Assembly (NCBI RefSeq): GCF_900095735.1
Contig: NZ_FNLO01000003.1
Coordinates: 310,001 to 374,000, forward strand
Length of the DNA stretch: 64,000 nucleotides
Source: Chitinasiproducens palmae
GTDB lineage: Bacteria > Pseudomonadota > Gammaproteobacteria > Burkholderiales > Burkholderiaceae
Reading direction: 5' to 3'
The position numbers and the translations under genes are program-made. The stretch's first letter is position 1; the number at the start of each line of letters is the position of its first letter. The notes beneath the pieces were generated by a model that searched no databases, had not been told where the DNA came from, and saw nothing but the letters and a program-made list of their open reading frames with translations. Below are positions 28,121 to 37,927 of this stretch, piece after piece.

Positions 28121-29020
28121 TCAAGGCAGCGGGTTGCCACCGGTCACGCCATAGATTTCGCCGGTGACATAACTCGATTCCTGGCTAGCCAGGAAAACGT
28201 AGATCGACGCGAGTTCAGCCGGCTGGCCAGGGCGGCCCAGCGGCGATTGCTCGCCGAACGTCGGAATCTTTTCCTGCGGCTGGCCACCACTCGGTTGCAG
28301 CGGCGTCCAAATCGGACCCGGCGCGACCGCATTGACGCGGATGCCCTTTTCGGCTACCTGCTTCGCGAGCGCCTTCGTGAAGCCGACGATCGCGGACTTG
28401 GTCGAGGCGTAGTCGAGCAGCGTCGGGGACGGTTGATACGATTGGATCGACGCCGTGTTGATGATGGTCGCGCCGGCCGGCAGCAAGGGCAGCGCCGCCT
28501 TGCAGATCCAGAACAGCGCGTAGACGTTGGTCTTGAACGTCGCGTCGAACTGTTCGGTCGTCACGTCCGCGATGCTTTTCTGCGCTGTCTGCTTGCCGGC
28601 GACGTTGACGACGATATCCAGCCCACCCAGCTTTTCATGCGCTTGGCGCACCAGCTGTGTGGCGAAGGTTTCCTCACTGATGTCGCCAGGCAACGCGATG
28701 GCACGACGCCCGGCCTGCTCGATCAGCGCCACGACTTCCTTTGCGTCCGCTTCTTCGCTCGGCAGGTAGTTCAACACGATATCGGCGCCTTCGCGGGCGA
28801 AGGCGATCGCGGCCGCGCGGCCGATGCCCGAGTCGGCGCCGGTAATCAGCGCGCGGCGCCCGGCGAGGCGACCAAAACCCTTGTAGCTGTCCTCGCCATG
28901 GTCCGGTTTCGGTCGCATCGCCTTCGCCAGGCCGGGCGCCGACTGCGGCTGCTCGTCGAATTCCGGCTTCGGATACTGCTTGGTCGGATCCTGCATGGCG
29001 TACTGGTTCGGAGTGCTCAT
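28121..29020 (-). CDS. SDR-family oxidoreductase (YghA/GsiB-like long-N-terminus type)
   Basis: NAD(P)-dependent short-chain dehydrogenase, 299 residues, cytoplasmic. An N-terminal extension of about 50 residues (Q/P/K-rich, with [11 protein letters not shown]) precedes the Rossmann fold, as in E. coli YghA and related general-stress SDRs. The cofactor motif TGADSGIG is at 60-67. The catalytic triad is S191, Y204 and K208 (YASTK). The ATG at 29020 follows CAGGAG. It lies just downstream of the siderophore receptor in the same direction, with a 124-base gap that shows no obvious terminator. The substrate is unknown. Confidence 0.92.
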   Translation of the reverse strand: MSTPNQYAMQDPTKQYPKPEFDEQPQSAPGLAKAMRPKPDHGEDSYKGFGRLAGRRALITGADSGIGRAAAIAFAREGADIVLNYLPSEEADAKEVVALIEQAGRRAIALPGDISEETFATQLVRQAHEKLGGLDIVVNVAGKQTAQKSIADVTTEQFDATFKTNVYALFWICKAALPLLPAGATIINTASIQSYQPSPTLLDYASTKSAIVGFTKALAKQVAEKGIRVNAVAPGPIWTPLQPSGGQPQEKIPTFGEQSPLGRPGQPAELASIYVFLASQESSYVTGEIYGVTGGNPLP

Positions 29021-29144
29021 CGGATGCTCCTGCGGTTGTGCAAGCGTGATTCGGCTGACGCGCGCCGCACATGGCGACGCGTCAGGTTGACGCTGGACAA
29101 CAGCATCCCGCATGCCCGACCGTGTTTCGAACGGGCACGCCGCA

Positions 29145-31385
29145 CTAGAACCTGTACTGGGCGCTCAGCATGAAGGTGCGCGGCTCGCCATACGACGCCT
29201 GCGTGTAGAAGCCGATCTGACTGTAATACTTGCGGTCGAACAGGTTGTTGATGTTGAACGCAAAACTCAGTTGCCGGCTGTACTCGTAGCGGGCCATCAG
29301 ATTGACCAACGCATACGCGCCCTGCCACAGCCGCGTCTTGCCGACCGGCCCGGTGACGTCGGTGTAGTTCGAACTCTGCCAGTTCACGCCGCCACCCAGC
29401 GTCACCGGATGCCAGGCACCGCTCAAGCGGTAAGTCGTGAACAGGCGCACCAGCGTGCGCGGAATATTGGTATTCACCGCGTTGCCATCACGGTCCTTGG
29501 ACGTGAAGTGCGTATATCCGGCGTACAGATTCCACTGGTCGCTGAGCTGCCCGGCGATGTCGAACTCGAAGCCCTCGGTCTTCGTGCCGTCGACGGTGCG
29601 ATACGCCGCGCTGCCGTCCGGCAGCGTCACGCCGCTCGGGTCGACTTGCGCAAGGTTGTCCTGCCGCGTCTGGAACAAGGCCGCCGTCCCGTTCAGCCGC
29701 CCATTCATCCACTCGCCCTTCAGGCCGATCTCGTAGTTCTTGCCGGTCACCGGCTTGAGCGGCACGTCGTTCACGTCGCGGTACAACTGCGGGTTGAAGA
29801 TTTCGGTATAGCTCGCGTACGCCGCGTAGGTGTCGTTGATGTCGTATACGACGCCGACGTACGGGATGAAGATGTTGTCCTTCTTGTAATGGTAGGGCTT
29901 GCCGCTGCTCAGACTTTCGATCTCGTAATCGCTGACGCGGCCGCCGACGATCAACTGCAACGAATTCGCCAGCGAGAAACGACCGGTGGCGTAGAAGCCG
30001 CTCTGGTCGATGCTCGAATGCGTGACGTAGTTGACGGTCGGCGAGAAGGTCGGCTCCGGCAGCGAACCGTTCCACAGGAAGTAGTTGCCGGCGGACGCAG
30101 GCAACGGTGACACGTTGTTGTAGCCCACCGTGTTGTTGACCTGTCGCGAGCCGCTCCAGCCCAGCACCAGTTCATGCCGGCGTCCCAGCAGCGAGAACGG
30201 GCCGCTCGCGTACAGGTCAGCCGAATTCTGCTGGCGGTCGCCCACGTAGTGCACGGCACTGCTCGGCACGACGCCCCCGCCGCTTACCGGGTTTGGAAAG
30301 CCGCTCAGGTAAAGCAGCTTGGCATCGTAGTCATTGTTCGCGTGCGTAAACACGCCGCGAACCGTCCAGCCGTTCTCGAAACGATGCTCGATATTCGCGA
30401 ACAAGGTCTGCGCTTCGGTCTGCCACTTCGTCCAGTCGGCGCCGTTGCTCAGCGAGCGACGGAAATCGGTCTGCGTGCCGTCGCTGTACAGCGCCGCCAG
30501 GCCGCCCCAGGTCACGCCCCGCGGCCGCGTGTTTTGATAGCTGAAGCCGACGCTCAGCGTCGTGTCGCGCGTCAGGTCGGCGTCGACCACGCCGTACAGC
30601 ACGGACTTGTTCTTGCGATAGAGATCCATGAACGAGCGGCGCTGTTCGTAGGCCGCGACGACGCGCGCGCGGATGCGGCCGTCCTTGGTCAGCGGCGTGG
30701 AAATGTCAGCGTCGGTACGGTAGAAGTCGTAGGATCCGACCGTCGCCTTGGCGGACGCCGAGAATTCCCGCAACGCGTGTTTGCGTACCAGGTTGACTGT
30801 CGCCGACGGGTTGCCCGCGCCGTTCAGCAGGCCCGTGGCGCCACGCAGCACTTCGACGCGATCGTAGATCGCCATGTCGCTTGCGGCGTCACCCAGCGCC
30901 GACGTCGTATCGTACAGCGTGGTCGGCACGCCGTCGTATTCATAATTGGTGATCGGAAAGCCGCGCGCATAAAAGCTGACCCGCTCGCTGTCGAGCGTGC
31001 GGGTGCTGACGCCCGTCGTGTTGTTGAGCACATCGACCAGCGAGAACAGGTTCTGATCGTCCATTCGCTGCCGCGTGACGATGCTGACCGACTGCGGCGT
31101 CTCGCGCAGCGACAACGGCAACTTGGTTGACGTGTTCGTGGCGCCGGTGGTGTAGGCGCCGGTCCCCTCGCTGGTGGCCGGATTGTCACGGCTGCCGCTG
31201 ACCGCGACGGCCGGCAGGGCCGCGCCCGTCGCAAGGCGCTCGTCGTCTCCCGCCGCCGGCTTCGCTGCCGTCGTTTCCTGGGCGCACACGCTGCCCGCCG
31301 CCATCAAGGCGGCGATCAAGACATTGCAGCTCGACCGGCAGCCAAGCGGACGGGCGAATTCACGACGACTGGACAGGCTATGCAC
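29145..31385 (-). CDS. TonB-dependent ferric-siderophore receptor (FhuE/FpvA type)
   Basis: Outer-membrane 22-strand barrel importing a ferric siderophore with TonB energy. It has 746 residues. The N-terminal signal ends near AAGSVCAQE. The plug domain shows [19 protein letters not shown] and the ring of FhuE-like motifs ([37 protein letters not shown]). The chain ends in the C-terminal phenylalanine of SAQYRF. The GTG at 31385 is chosen because AGGAG lies five bases upstream. A longer frame would start at TTG 31460. A Fur-type palindrome is centred about 95 bases upstream. The exact siderophore (hydroxamate is likely) is inferred. Confidence 0.92.
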   Translation of the reverse strand: MHSLSSRREFARPLGCRSSCNVLIAALMAAGSVCAQETTAAKPAAGDDERLATGAALPAVAVSGSRDNPATSEGTGAYTTGATNTSTKLPLSLRETPQSVSIVTRQRMDDQNLFSLVDVLNNTTGVSTRTLDSERVSFYARGFPITNYEYDGVPTTLYDTTSALGDAASDMAIYDRVEVLRGATGLLNGAGNPSATVNLVRKHALREFSASAKATVGSYDFYRTDADISTPLTKDGRIRARVVAAYEQRRSFMDLYRKNKSVLYGVVDADLTRDTTLSVGFSYQNTRPRGVTWGGLAALYSDGTQTDFRRSLSNGADWTKWQTEAQTLFANIEHRFENGWTVRGVFTHANNDYDAKLLYLSGFPNPVSGGGVVPSSAVHYVGDRQQNSADLYASGPFSLLGRRHELVLGWSGSRQVNNTVGYNNVSPLPASAGNYFLWNGSLPEPTFSPTVNYVTHSSIDQSGFYATGRFSLANSLQLIVGGRVSDYEIESLSSGKPYHYKKDNIFIPYVGVVYDINDTYAAYASYTEIFNPQLYRDVNDVPLKPVTGKNYEIGLKGEWMNGRLNGTAALFQTRQDNLAQVDPSGVTLPDGSAAYRTVDGTKTEGFEFDIAGQLSDQWNLYAGYTHFTSKDRDGNAVNTNIPRTLVRLFTTYRLSGAWHPVTLGGGVNWQSSNYTDVTGPVGKTRLWQGAYALVNLMARYEYSRQLSFAFNINNLFDRKYYSQIGFYTQASYGEPRTFMLSAQYRF

Positions 31386-31460
31386 GACGACTCCTGGTGA
31401 CGGCCAGCGCCGGCCCACCGCTGCCTCATGCGGGCGAAGCGACAAGCGAGTGCGAGCCAA

Positions 31461-31499
31461 ATTTGAGAAATAGAATGATAACGAGATTCATTCTCAAAT
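31461..31499 (-). promoter_or_regulatory. Nested palindrome, probable Fur box
   Basis: Inner inverted repeat GAATGA...TCATTC (31473-31493) inside an outer one ATTTGAGAA...TTCTCAAAT (31461-31499). The core TGATAACGAGATTCA matches 10 of 14 fixed positions of the Fur 7-1-7 consensus. The position upstream of a siderophore receptor fits iron repression. Confidence 0.75.
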
Positions 31500-31891
31500 G
31501 TAAGCTTTGTGTAACCGGGAGGAGGACGTTGCCGTACAGCGGGGGCGAAGGCGACACCGACGATGTCGAACCCGCTGCTCAGTGCAGTACCAACTGCGGT
31601 GCCGGATGCGCACAGCGCTTGTCTCGCGAAGTGGCGACCACGTCCATGCGGGATGCGTCCGCCATCGACGTGGAGTAATGGCACGCGCCTTTTTATAACG
31701 GTATGCTTCTGGCGCCGCGCGCCCCATCGGTGTTCGAGGAATCCGCCCTGCGCAGCGCCGCTGGCGGACAGCCGGGCCGCTCGTCGAGACCCGGTCGCCT
31801 TGTCCGCCCTAGTCGTTGGTCGCCCTGATGCCCTGGTCGCCGTGGCGCCCGCGCTCCCTGCCCGCTCCGCTTTTCCTGACCGAATGCCGCC
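31500..31891. other. Divergent intergenic region between receptor and MFS transporter
   Basis: About 390 bases with no supported gene. An AT-rich stretch (TTTTTATAACGGTATGCT) near 31690-31707 could be a -10 region for the rightward MFS gene, but no -35 was confirmed. Confidence 0.45.
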
Positions 31892-33169
31892 ATGCTCCAG
31901 CAGCCCGCCACGCGCCACCGCTACGTCATGCTCCTGCTCGTGTTCGGTGCGACCGCACTGAACTTTGTCGACCGCGCAAATCTGGCCGTGGTGGCGCCAG
32001 CGTTGAAGGAGGCATTCGGTCTCGATCCCGTGGCGCTCGGCTTTGCGTTTTCCGCCTATGCGTGGACCTATGCGCTGTGCAACCTGCCCGGCGGCTATCT
32101 GGTCGATCGTTTCGGCTCGCGGACCATGTATGCGGTAGCGATCGCGATCTGGTCGGTCCTGACCTTTTCGCAAGGACTGGTCACGCGCTTCGGCACGTTG
32201 TTCGGACTGCGCATGGGCGTCGGCATCGCCGAGGCGCCGACGTTTCCGGTCAACAACCGCGTGGTGTCGATCTGGTTCCCGCGCGACGAGCGAGGCCTGG
32301 CGACGAGCGTTTACATCGTTGGCCAGTACGTCGGCATGGCCTTCCTCACACCGTTGATGTTCTGGGTCTTCCACCACTTCGGCTGGCGGGCGGTGTTCTA
32401 CGCAACGGGCGCGGTCGGCTTGCTGTGGAGCCTCGTCTGGTACGGCTTCTATCGCGACCCCGCTGCGTCGCGCGCCAACGCCGCCGAACGCGCGCTGCTG
32501 CGAGCGGGCGGCGCGCTCGACGACACGCAAGGCGCGAAACCGGCGTTCTCCTGGCGCGCGCTGCGGCGCCTGCTGTCGGATCGACAGATCATCGCGGTAT
32601 GCATCGGCAAGTTCGCCGTGCTGTCGACCTTGTACTTCTTTTTGACCTGGTTCCCGACCTATCTGATCACCGAACGACACATGACGGTGTTGAAAACCGG
32701 CACCTTCGCGGCGCTGCCGTTCATCGCCGCGTCGATCGGCGTGCTGTTCGGCGGCATGCTGTCGGATCGCCTGTTGCGGGCCGGAATGTCGGTGAGCGCG
32801 GCGCGCAAGACGCCTATCGTCGGCGGTCTGCTGCTGGTGCCGAGCATGACGCTGGCGATCTTCGCCCACTCCGACGCCGCGGTCATCGCGATCATGTCGT
32901 TCGCGTTTTTCGCGCAGGGCGTGTCGTCGTGTTCCTGGTCGTTGATGGCCGACATCGCGCCGAAGGGGTTGATCGGCCTTGCGGGCGGCGCGGTGAATTT
33001 CGCCGGCAATCTGTCCGGCATCGTGACGCCGATCGCAATTGGCTACATCGTGCGCGGCACCGGCTCCTTCGCCTTGGCGCTGGTGCTCGTCAGTGTGTTC
33101 GCGCTGATCGGCGCCGCCTGTTATACCTTCCTGCTCGGCGAGGTGAAACGCATCGAACTGGTCGATTGA
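31892..33169 (+). CDS. MFS transporter, anion:cation symporter (ACS) type
   Basis: 425 residues with about 12 membrane segments. The N-terminal ALNFVDRANLAVVAPALK, the RFGSRTMYA motif A remnant and the LRMGVGIAEAPTFPVNNRVV segment are typical of ACS-family sugar-acid importers (glucarate, galactonate, hexuronate). ATG 31892 starts just ahead of the first membrane segment. The substrate cannot be named. The gene ends ahead of a very strong hairpin terminator shared with the opposing symporter operon. Confidence 0.88.
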   Translation: MLQQPATRHRYVMLLLVFGATALNFVDRANLAVVAPALKEAFGLDPVALGFAFSAYAWTYALCNLPGGYLVDRFGSRTMYAVAIAIWSVLTFSQGLVTRFGTLFGLRMGVGIAEAPTFPVNNRVVSIWFPRDERGLATSVYIVGQYVGMAFLTPLMFWVFHHFGWRAVFYATGAVGLLWSLVWYGFYRDPAASRANAAERALLRAGGALDDTQGAKPAFSWRALRRLLSDRQIIAVCIGKFAVLSTLYFFLTWFPTYLITERHMTVLKTGTFAALPFIAASIGVLFGGMLSDRLLRAGMSVSAARKTPIVGGLLLVPSMTLAIFAHSDAAVIAIMSFAFFAQGVSSCSWSLMADIAPKGLIGLAGGAVNFAGNLSGIVTPIAIGYIVRGTGSFALALVLVSVFALIGAACYTFLLGEVKRIELVD

Positions 33170-33243
33170 ACGGGCGCGGATGCGACTACGTGCGCGGTCG
33201 AAACACATGCGAGTGAGCGCAACGTCGCCGAGCCGCTGAAAAA

Positions 33244-33293
33244 GGAAACGCCTGGCCAGTGGCGTCGCAACGACGCACTGGCCAGGCGTTTCC
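33244..33293. terminator. Long bidirectional hairpin terminator
   Basis: Arms of 23 and 22 bases (33244-33266 and 33272-33293) pair fully except for one bulged G, around a five-base loop. AAAAAGG precedes the left arm and TTTCCGTT ends the right, so it can stop transcription from either direction between the convergent MFS gene and the symporter operon. Confidence 0.85.
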
Positions 33294-33380
33294 GTTCAGT
33301 CTTGCACCGCTGCCGCCGCGCTGGCGGCTGGCATCACGCCCGCTTCACGCGGCCGTGACTCGGTCCACGCGATCTCCAGT

Positions 33381-33424
33381 CGATACCGACTCGATACCGA
33401 CTCGATACCGACTCGATACCGACT
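33381..33424. repeat. Four-unit 11-bp tandem repeat
   Basis: Four exact copies of CGATACCGACT between the hairpin terminator and the stop of the symporter gene, which lies 16 bases away. Confidence 0.92.
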
Positions 33425-33440
33425 CGGGCCCGGCGGCGAC

Positions 33441-34958
33441 TCAGTCGCGCAGCGCCACCGCATCCGGGTCGCGCAGCACGCTGGTTTGCGGACGGCCGCG
33501 CGACGGCAACACCGCTGACAGTCCAAAGCTGATCACCATGTTGACGATCAACGCCAGCAGACCGATGTACACCGGATAGGTATGTCCGCCGAGCGACAGC
33601 GCATACAACGGCTTGAGGCCTTGCGCCAGTGCCAAGCCGGTGCCCAACACCATGCCGACCGCCCAGCCCAGGAACAGCGCGGGCAGCTTGAGGCGCGCGG
33701 TGAACAACGTGAACACCACCGCCGGGAAGATCTGCAGGATCCACACGCCGCCGAGCAGTTGCAGGTCGATCGCGAACTTCGCGGGCAGGAAGATGATGAA
33801 GATCAGCGCGCCGAACTTCACGATCAGCGAGAACAGCTTGGCCGTCGCGGATTCCTGATGCGAGGTCATCGCGGGGTTCACCAACGGACGCCACAGATTG
33901 CGCGTGAACAGATTCGACGCGCCGATCGACATGATCGCCGCCGGCACCAACGCACTGATCGCAATCGCCGCGGCCGCGAAGCCGATGAACCACGACGGGA
34001 ACAGCTTGTTGAACAGCTGCGGCACCACGTCGGAACTCGAAGTGACCGTCACGCCCGCCGAGATCGCCATGTAGCCAAGCAGCGCGATCAGGCCCAGCAG
34101 CAGCGTGTACGCCGGCAGGAACACCGCGTTGTTCTTGATCGTGCGTTCGGAGCCCGAACTCAGGATCGCGGTCATCGTGTGCGGATACATGAACGCCGCC
34201 AGCGCCGAGCCCAGGGCCACCGTCGCGTAGGCGGTGAACTGCGTCGACTTCAGCGTGATGCCGGTGGCGCCGCCCTTTGCCGCGAAGAACGCGTCGGCGT
34301 TGCTGAACACCGCGCCATAGCCGCCGAGTTTCGACGGGATCAGCCACACCGCCACGATCACCACGATGTAGATCATGATGTCCTTGACGAAGGCGATCAT
34401 CGCCGGCGCGCGCAGGCCGCTGGCGTAGGTGTACACCGCGAGGATCAGGAAGGCCACGATCAGCGGTACTTCGCCCGAGATGCCGAGCCCCTTGATCACC
34501 ACTTCCATGCCGACGAGCTGCAGCGCGATATACGGCATGGTCGCGAGAATGCCGGTCACGGCGATCGCCGCGGCGAACCAGCGTCCGCCGTACTCACCCT
34601 GGATGAAGTCCGCCGCCGTGATGTGGTTCGCGCGATGGCAGGCGCGCCACAGCTTCGGCATGACCGCGAACACGAACGGATAGACGATGATCGTATAGGG
34701 CAGCGCGAAGAAACCGTAGGCGCCCACCGAATACACGAGGGCCGGCACCGCGATCACCGTGTACGCGGTGTAGAAGTCGCCGCCCACCAGGAACCACGTG
34801 ATGACCGAGCCGAACTGCCGGCCGCCCAGTCCCCATTCATGAAGCTCGCGCAGGTCGCCGCGCTTCCAACGCGAGGCGCCAAAGCCGATCACCGTCACCA
34901 GTACGAAGAACGCGAGGAAGACGATGACTGCGGTGGAGTTGAAGTTGGCCGTGATCAT
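33441..34958 (-). CDS. Sodium:solute symporter (SSS), probable monocarboxylate transporter (MctP-like)
   Basis: Inner-membrane Na+-driven symporter, 505 residues, about 13 membrane segments. The pairing with a preceding DUF3311 protein and motifs such as HEWGLGGRQFGSVITWFLVGGDFYTAYT near the start match MctP-type carriers of lactate, pyruvate and acetate. ATG 34958 overlaps the DUF3311 stop by four bases. The longer frame to 35045 runs into that upstream gene. An -10-like TAAAAT on the minus strand at 35292-35297 could serve the pair. Confidence 0.88.
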   Translation of the reverse strand: MITANFNSTAVIVFLAFFVLVTVIGFGASRWKRGDLRELHEWGLGGRQFGSVITWFLVGGDFYTAYTVIAVPALVYSVGAYGFFALPYTIIVYPFVFAVMPKLWRACHRANHITAADFIQGEYGGRWFAAAIAVTGILATMPYIALQLVGMEVVIKGLGISGEVPLIVAFLILAVYTYASGLRAPAMIAFVKDIMIYIVVIVAVWLIPSKLGGYGAVFSNADAFFAAKGGATGITLKSTQFTAYATVALGSALAAFMYPHTMTAILSSGSERTIKNNAVFLPAYTLLLGLIALLGYMAISAGVTVTSSSDVVPQLFNKLFPSWFIGFAAAAIAISALVPAAIMSIGASNLFTRNLWRPLVNPAMTSHQESATAKLFSLIVKFGALIFIIFLPAKFAIDLQLLGGVWILQIFPAVVFTLFTARLKLPALFLGWAVGMVLGTGLALAQGLKPLYALSLGGHTYPVYIGLLALIVNMVISFGLSAVLPSRGRPQTSVLRDPDAVALRD

Positions 34959-35158
34959 TTGGTCACCCGGTAGACGATGTAGATGATCAGCGAGGTCAAC
35001 GGCACCCAGAGGAACTGATACCAGTAGAAGAAGGGAAAGCCCCACAGCGCGGGACGCACATCGTTGTAGAACGGCACCCAGAGCAAGGCAATGAAGGGCA
35101 GGAGCAATAGAAGTCTGATCCAGGCCGGTCGGCCGGACGTTTCTTCGGTACGGGTCAT
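34955..35158 (-). CDS. DUF3311 small membrane protein
   Basis: 67 residues with two hydrophobic segments (about 14-31 and 44-62) and the family's VPFYNDVRPALWGFPFFYWY core between them. DUF3311 proteins are encoded immediately upstream of SSS symporters and are thought to be accessory subunits. Here the two overlap by four bases. The ATG at 35158 is the only sensible start. Confidence 0.9.
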   Translation of the reverse strand: MTRTEETSGRPAWIRLLLLLPFIALLWVPFYNDVRPALWGFPFFYWYQFLWVPLTSLIIYIVYRVTK

Positions 35159-35440
35159 GGCAGTCTCGTTGTAGCGTTTCTTATCGTGTCAGGCCCATGC
35201 CCGGCGGTCTCCAGCTGCGCCGGGCAAGACGCGCGCAATACCCCGAAACGCCGGCCGCCTCGTGAGCCGCCGACGCTTGCAAGTGAGCGTTATTTTACTG
35301 AGCGCAGGCGGCTTGTGCGCTCCGTGCCGGCCCGCCCGTCAAACGTTGCGCGAAGGTGACACAAACTTACGAAACGTAATGCTCGCCAACGCCTTGCCGC
35401 CGCCGCTCGCCGGCCGGCCCGACCCGGCCGGCCGGCGCGT

Positions 35441-36197
35441 TCAGGCCGAGGTTTCGGCTTCCTGCCCCGCGCCACGCCGTGTCGCGAAGTAACGATTCGG
35501 CGGTCTGCCGAGCGCACGGCGGAACATCGCGGTGAATGCGCTCGGACTGGCGTAGCCCAGTTGTCGCGCGCCGTCCCGGATCGGCGAGGATGGCGGAGCA
35601 CATCGCCACCAGCCGACGATCGCGCGGCCACGGGATGTCGATCGGCACGGTGTCGGCCGCCTCGATTTCGGACAGCACCAGCGCGGCGAGATGGCTGCCG
35701 CGCCCAGGTTCCGGGTACACGATCGGCAATGCGGTCAGCGCCAGCATCAGTTCGCGCAGCAGACGGCTGACCTCCAGCAGTTGGCAATCGCCGCCCAGCT
35801 CGGGGGCCGCGTCGGATTCGATATAGGCGCTGCGCATCGTCACCGGCGTCAGCATCGTCACCGCGTGCCGCACGCCGGCCGGAATCCACAATGCGCGTTG
35901 CGGCGGCACCAGCCACAGCGCGGTGTCGGTGCTGACGCGCATCAGGCCGTCGACGGCGTACAGCAATTGCGGTCGCGGATGCACATGTTCGCGGGTGTCG
36001 GCGCCTTGCGGATAGTTCTTCGCGATCGCGATCACCGGCCGCGGCATGTGCAGCAAGGTGTTCGAGTCGAATTCAGCGGGCAAGGGTTCTGCGGCCGGCG
36101 GTGCGTCGGCCAGGCCGGGCGGCAAGCTGCCCGGCGCGACGCGCAGGGCGCCTGTCACGAACGAAGGAAAGACGACGGGTGGCGACGAGCTTGTCAT
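35441..36197 (-). pseudogene. AraC-family regulator with part of its HTH domain deleted and a frameshift
   Basis: The first 205 codons encode an intact N-terminal cupin (HVHPRPQLLYAVDGLMRV, then LWIPAGVRHAVTML) and the linker ending in AMCSAILADPG. Near 35575 the frame shifts. In the next frame the last part of an AraC HTH follows (ARQLGYASPSAFTAMFRRAL, then GRPPNRYF), ending at a TGA at 35441-35443. About 50-60 residues that should hold the first helix-turn-helix are absent, so this is an internal deletion of about 160-180 bp with frame change, not a point error. In the first frame translation runs on to about 35367 as non-homologous sequence. It is divergent from the fsr-type exporter it may once have controlled. 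Confidence 0.85.
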
Positions 36198-36315
36198 TTT
36201 CTCGACGAAGATTGGCGGAGTGTCGTTGCACGACCAGCTTACACTAGCAGTCCCGTGCGCTTCCCCAAAGCGCGGACGCATTGCCAGTCGCCTCGGCAGC
36301 ACGCGCGGCAATGCC

Positions 36316-37620
36316 ATGACGAGACCTACGATGCCCATTCAGCAGACCGCGCCAGAGCGCGCCCTCGCCGGCCACAACGGTGCACCCGACACCGCCGCCG
36401 CCCCGCTCCCCCCCGCCACCGCGGCACCCGGACAACTGCCGCACCAGACCGGCACCGTCTTGAGCATGATCGGCGCGGTCAGCGTCTCGCATCTGCTGAA
36501 CGACCTGATCCAGTCGACACTGCCCGCGATCTACCCGATGCTGAAGAGCCAGTTCGCACTGAGCTTCGGACAGGTCGGCATGATCACGGCGATGTTCCAA
36601 TTGACCGCGTCGCTGCTGCAGCCGTGGGTCGGCCTGTACACCGACCGTCATCCGAAGCCGTATCTGCTGCCGATCGGCACGATCGCGACGCTGGTCGGTC
36701 TGTTGGCGCTTTCGATCGCGCCGTCGTTCCCGATGCTGCTGGCGGCAGCGGCGCTGATCGGCATCGGCTCGTCGACATTCCACCCGGAAGCATCGCGAGT
36801 TGCGCGGCTCGCCTCGGGCGGCCGCTATGGCCTGGCCCAGTCGTTGTTCCAGGTGGGCGGGAACGCAGGTTCGGCGCTCGGACCCGCCCTCGCGGCCGCG
36901 ATCATCATGCCGCGCGGCCAAGGCAGCATCGCGTGGTTCGCGGTGTTCGCGGTGATCGCGATCGCAATCCTGACGCGGGTGAGCCGCTGGTATCAAAACC
37001 ATCTGCAGGCGCTGCAGGCGAAGAAGGCGCGCAGTGCCGGACATGGCCTGACGCGCCGGCAGGTTGCCGCCGCGTTGATCGTGCTGGGCGTGCTGGTCTT
37101 CTCGAAATACTTCTACATGGCCAGCCTGACCAGCTACTACACGTTCTATCTCATTTCCCGCTTCGGCCTGAGCGTGCAAAGCGCGCAATTGCACCTGTTC
37201 CTGTTCCTCGCCGCGGTCGCCGTCGGGACGCTCGTCGGCGGTCCGATCGGGGACCGCATCGGCCGCAAATACGTGATCTGGGTGTCGATTCTGGGCGTCG
37301 CGCCGTTCACGCTGGCCCTGCCCTACGCGAACCTCTTCTGGACCGGCGTGCTGAGCGTCGTGATCGGTCTGGTGCTGGCGTCGGCCTTCTCCGCCATCGT
37401 GGTGTTCGCGCAGGAACTGGTGCCGGGCCGCGTGGGCATGGTCGCCGGGGTCTTCTTCGGCCTGATGTTCGGCATCAGCGGCATCGGCGCCGCGCTGCTC
37501 GGCCATCTCGCCGACACCACCAGCATCGCCTTCGTCTACAAGGTGTGCAGCTTCCTGCCGCTGATCGGCGTCCTGACCGTGCTGCTGCCGAACATGGAGA
37601 AGCTGTCCAAAGGGCGGTGA
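36316..37620 (+). CDS. fsr: Fosmidomycin-resistance-type MFS exporter
   Basis: 434 residues with about 12 membrane segments. The segments [35 protein letters not shown] and GQSL-like [11 protein letters not shown] are the recognised signatures of Fsr proteins, which export fosmidomycin and possibly other compounds. The N-terminal 40 residues are Pro/Ala-rich. ATG 36316 is taken as start; ATG 36331, preceded by GAGACC, is an alternative. It is divergent from the decayed AraC gene across 118 bases, so any regulation by that protein is presumably lost. Confidence 0.88.
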   Translation: MTRPTMPIQQTAPERALAGHNGAPDTAAAPLPPATAAPGQLPHQTGTVLSMIGAVSVSHLLNDLIQSTLPAIYPMLKSQFALSFGQVGMITAMFQLTASLLQPWVGLYTDRHPKPYLLPIGTIATLVGLLALSIAPSFPMLLAAAALIGIGSSTFHPEASRVARLASGGRYGLAQSLFQVGGNAGSALGPALAAAIIMPRGQGSIAWFAVFAVIAIAILTRVSRWYQNHLQALQAKKARSAGHGLTRRQVAAALIVLGVLVFSKYFYMASLTSYYTFYLISRFGLSVQSAQLHLFLFLAAVAVGTLVGGPIGDRIGRKYVIWVSILGVAPFTLALPYANLFWTGVLSVVIGLVLASAFSAIVVFAQELVPGRVGMVAGVFFGLMFGISGIGAALLGHLADTTSIAFVYKVCSFLPLIGVLTVLLPNMEKLSKGR

Positions 37621-37739
37621 CGGACTGTCCCTGGCGCGCCTGACGCCACTGGCGCGCCGGCTGGTGTCGGTGGCGCCGTGGCCGCCAACAAGGGAACGAT
37701 GCGAGTGGGGATTCGACGCGCGTGACACGGCGCGCGTGC

Positions 37740-37745
37740 TACACT
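37740..37745 (+). promoter_or_regulatory. Candidate -10 element upstream of the manganese riboswitch
   Basis: TACACT ends 10 bases before the riboswitch 5' strand, a suitable distance for a leader start just ahead of the aptamer. No convincing -35 was seen. Confidence 0.4.
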
Positions 37746-37754
37746 GCCCTCGTT

Positions 37755-37901
37755 CATGGGGAGTAGCCTGCCTTCTTCGAAGGCGCTCGCGTCAACACAC
37801 TCGGCCGTCACTGGCCGTGGCGCGCGCAGCAAACCTGCCTGGCGAGACCATAGACATGCCGACGCAAGCTGCCCGGGCCGGGCACGCGGCATGTCATGGT
37901 C
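37755..37901 (+). promoter_or_regulatory. yybP-ykoY (Mn2+-sensing) riboswitch controlling mntP
   Basis: The conserved blocks occur in order: GGGGAGTAGCC (37758-37768), TCAACACACTCGG (37792-37804) and GGCGAGACC (37841-37849), joined by stems. This is the arrangement of the yybP-ykoY aptamer known upstream of mntP and alx. The 3' strand of P1 overlaps a second possible stem. GACCATAGACATGCCG (37846-37861) can pair with CGGCATGTCATGGTC (37887-37901), leaving a single bulge. The two folds exclude each other, so this is a plausible expression platform. It ends 26 bases before the mntP ATG. Confidence 0.87.
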
Positions 37902-37927
37902 CACCTGCCCGGCCGTGGAATGTTGCG

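Noticed and set aside
33381-33424. Tandem arrays considered as CRISPR
   Set aside because: Units are 6-14 bp, directly abutting, with no spacers and no cas genes in the window.
35290-35916. Minus-strand frame of 208 codons in the AraC pseudogene
   Set aside because: It is a third, arginine-rich frame; the readable AraC pieces are in the other two frames.
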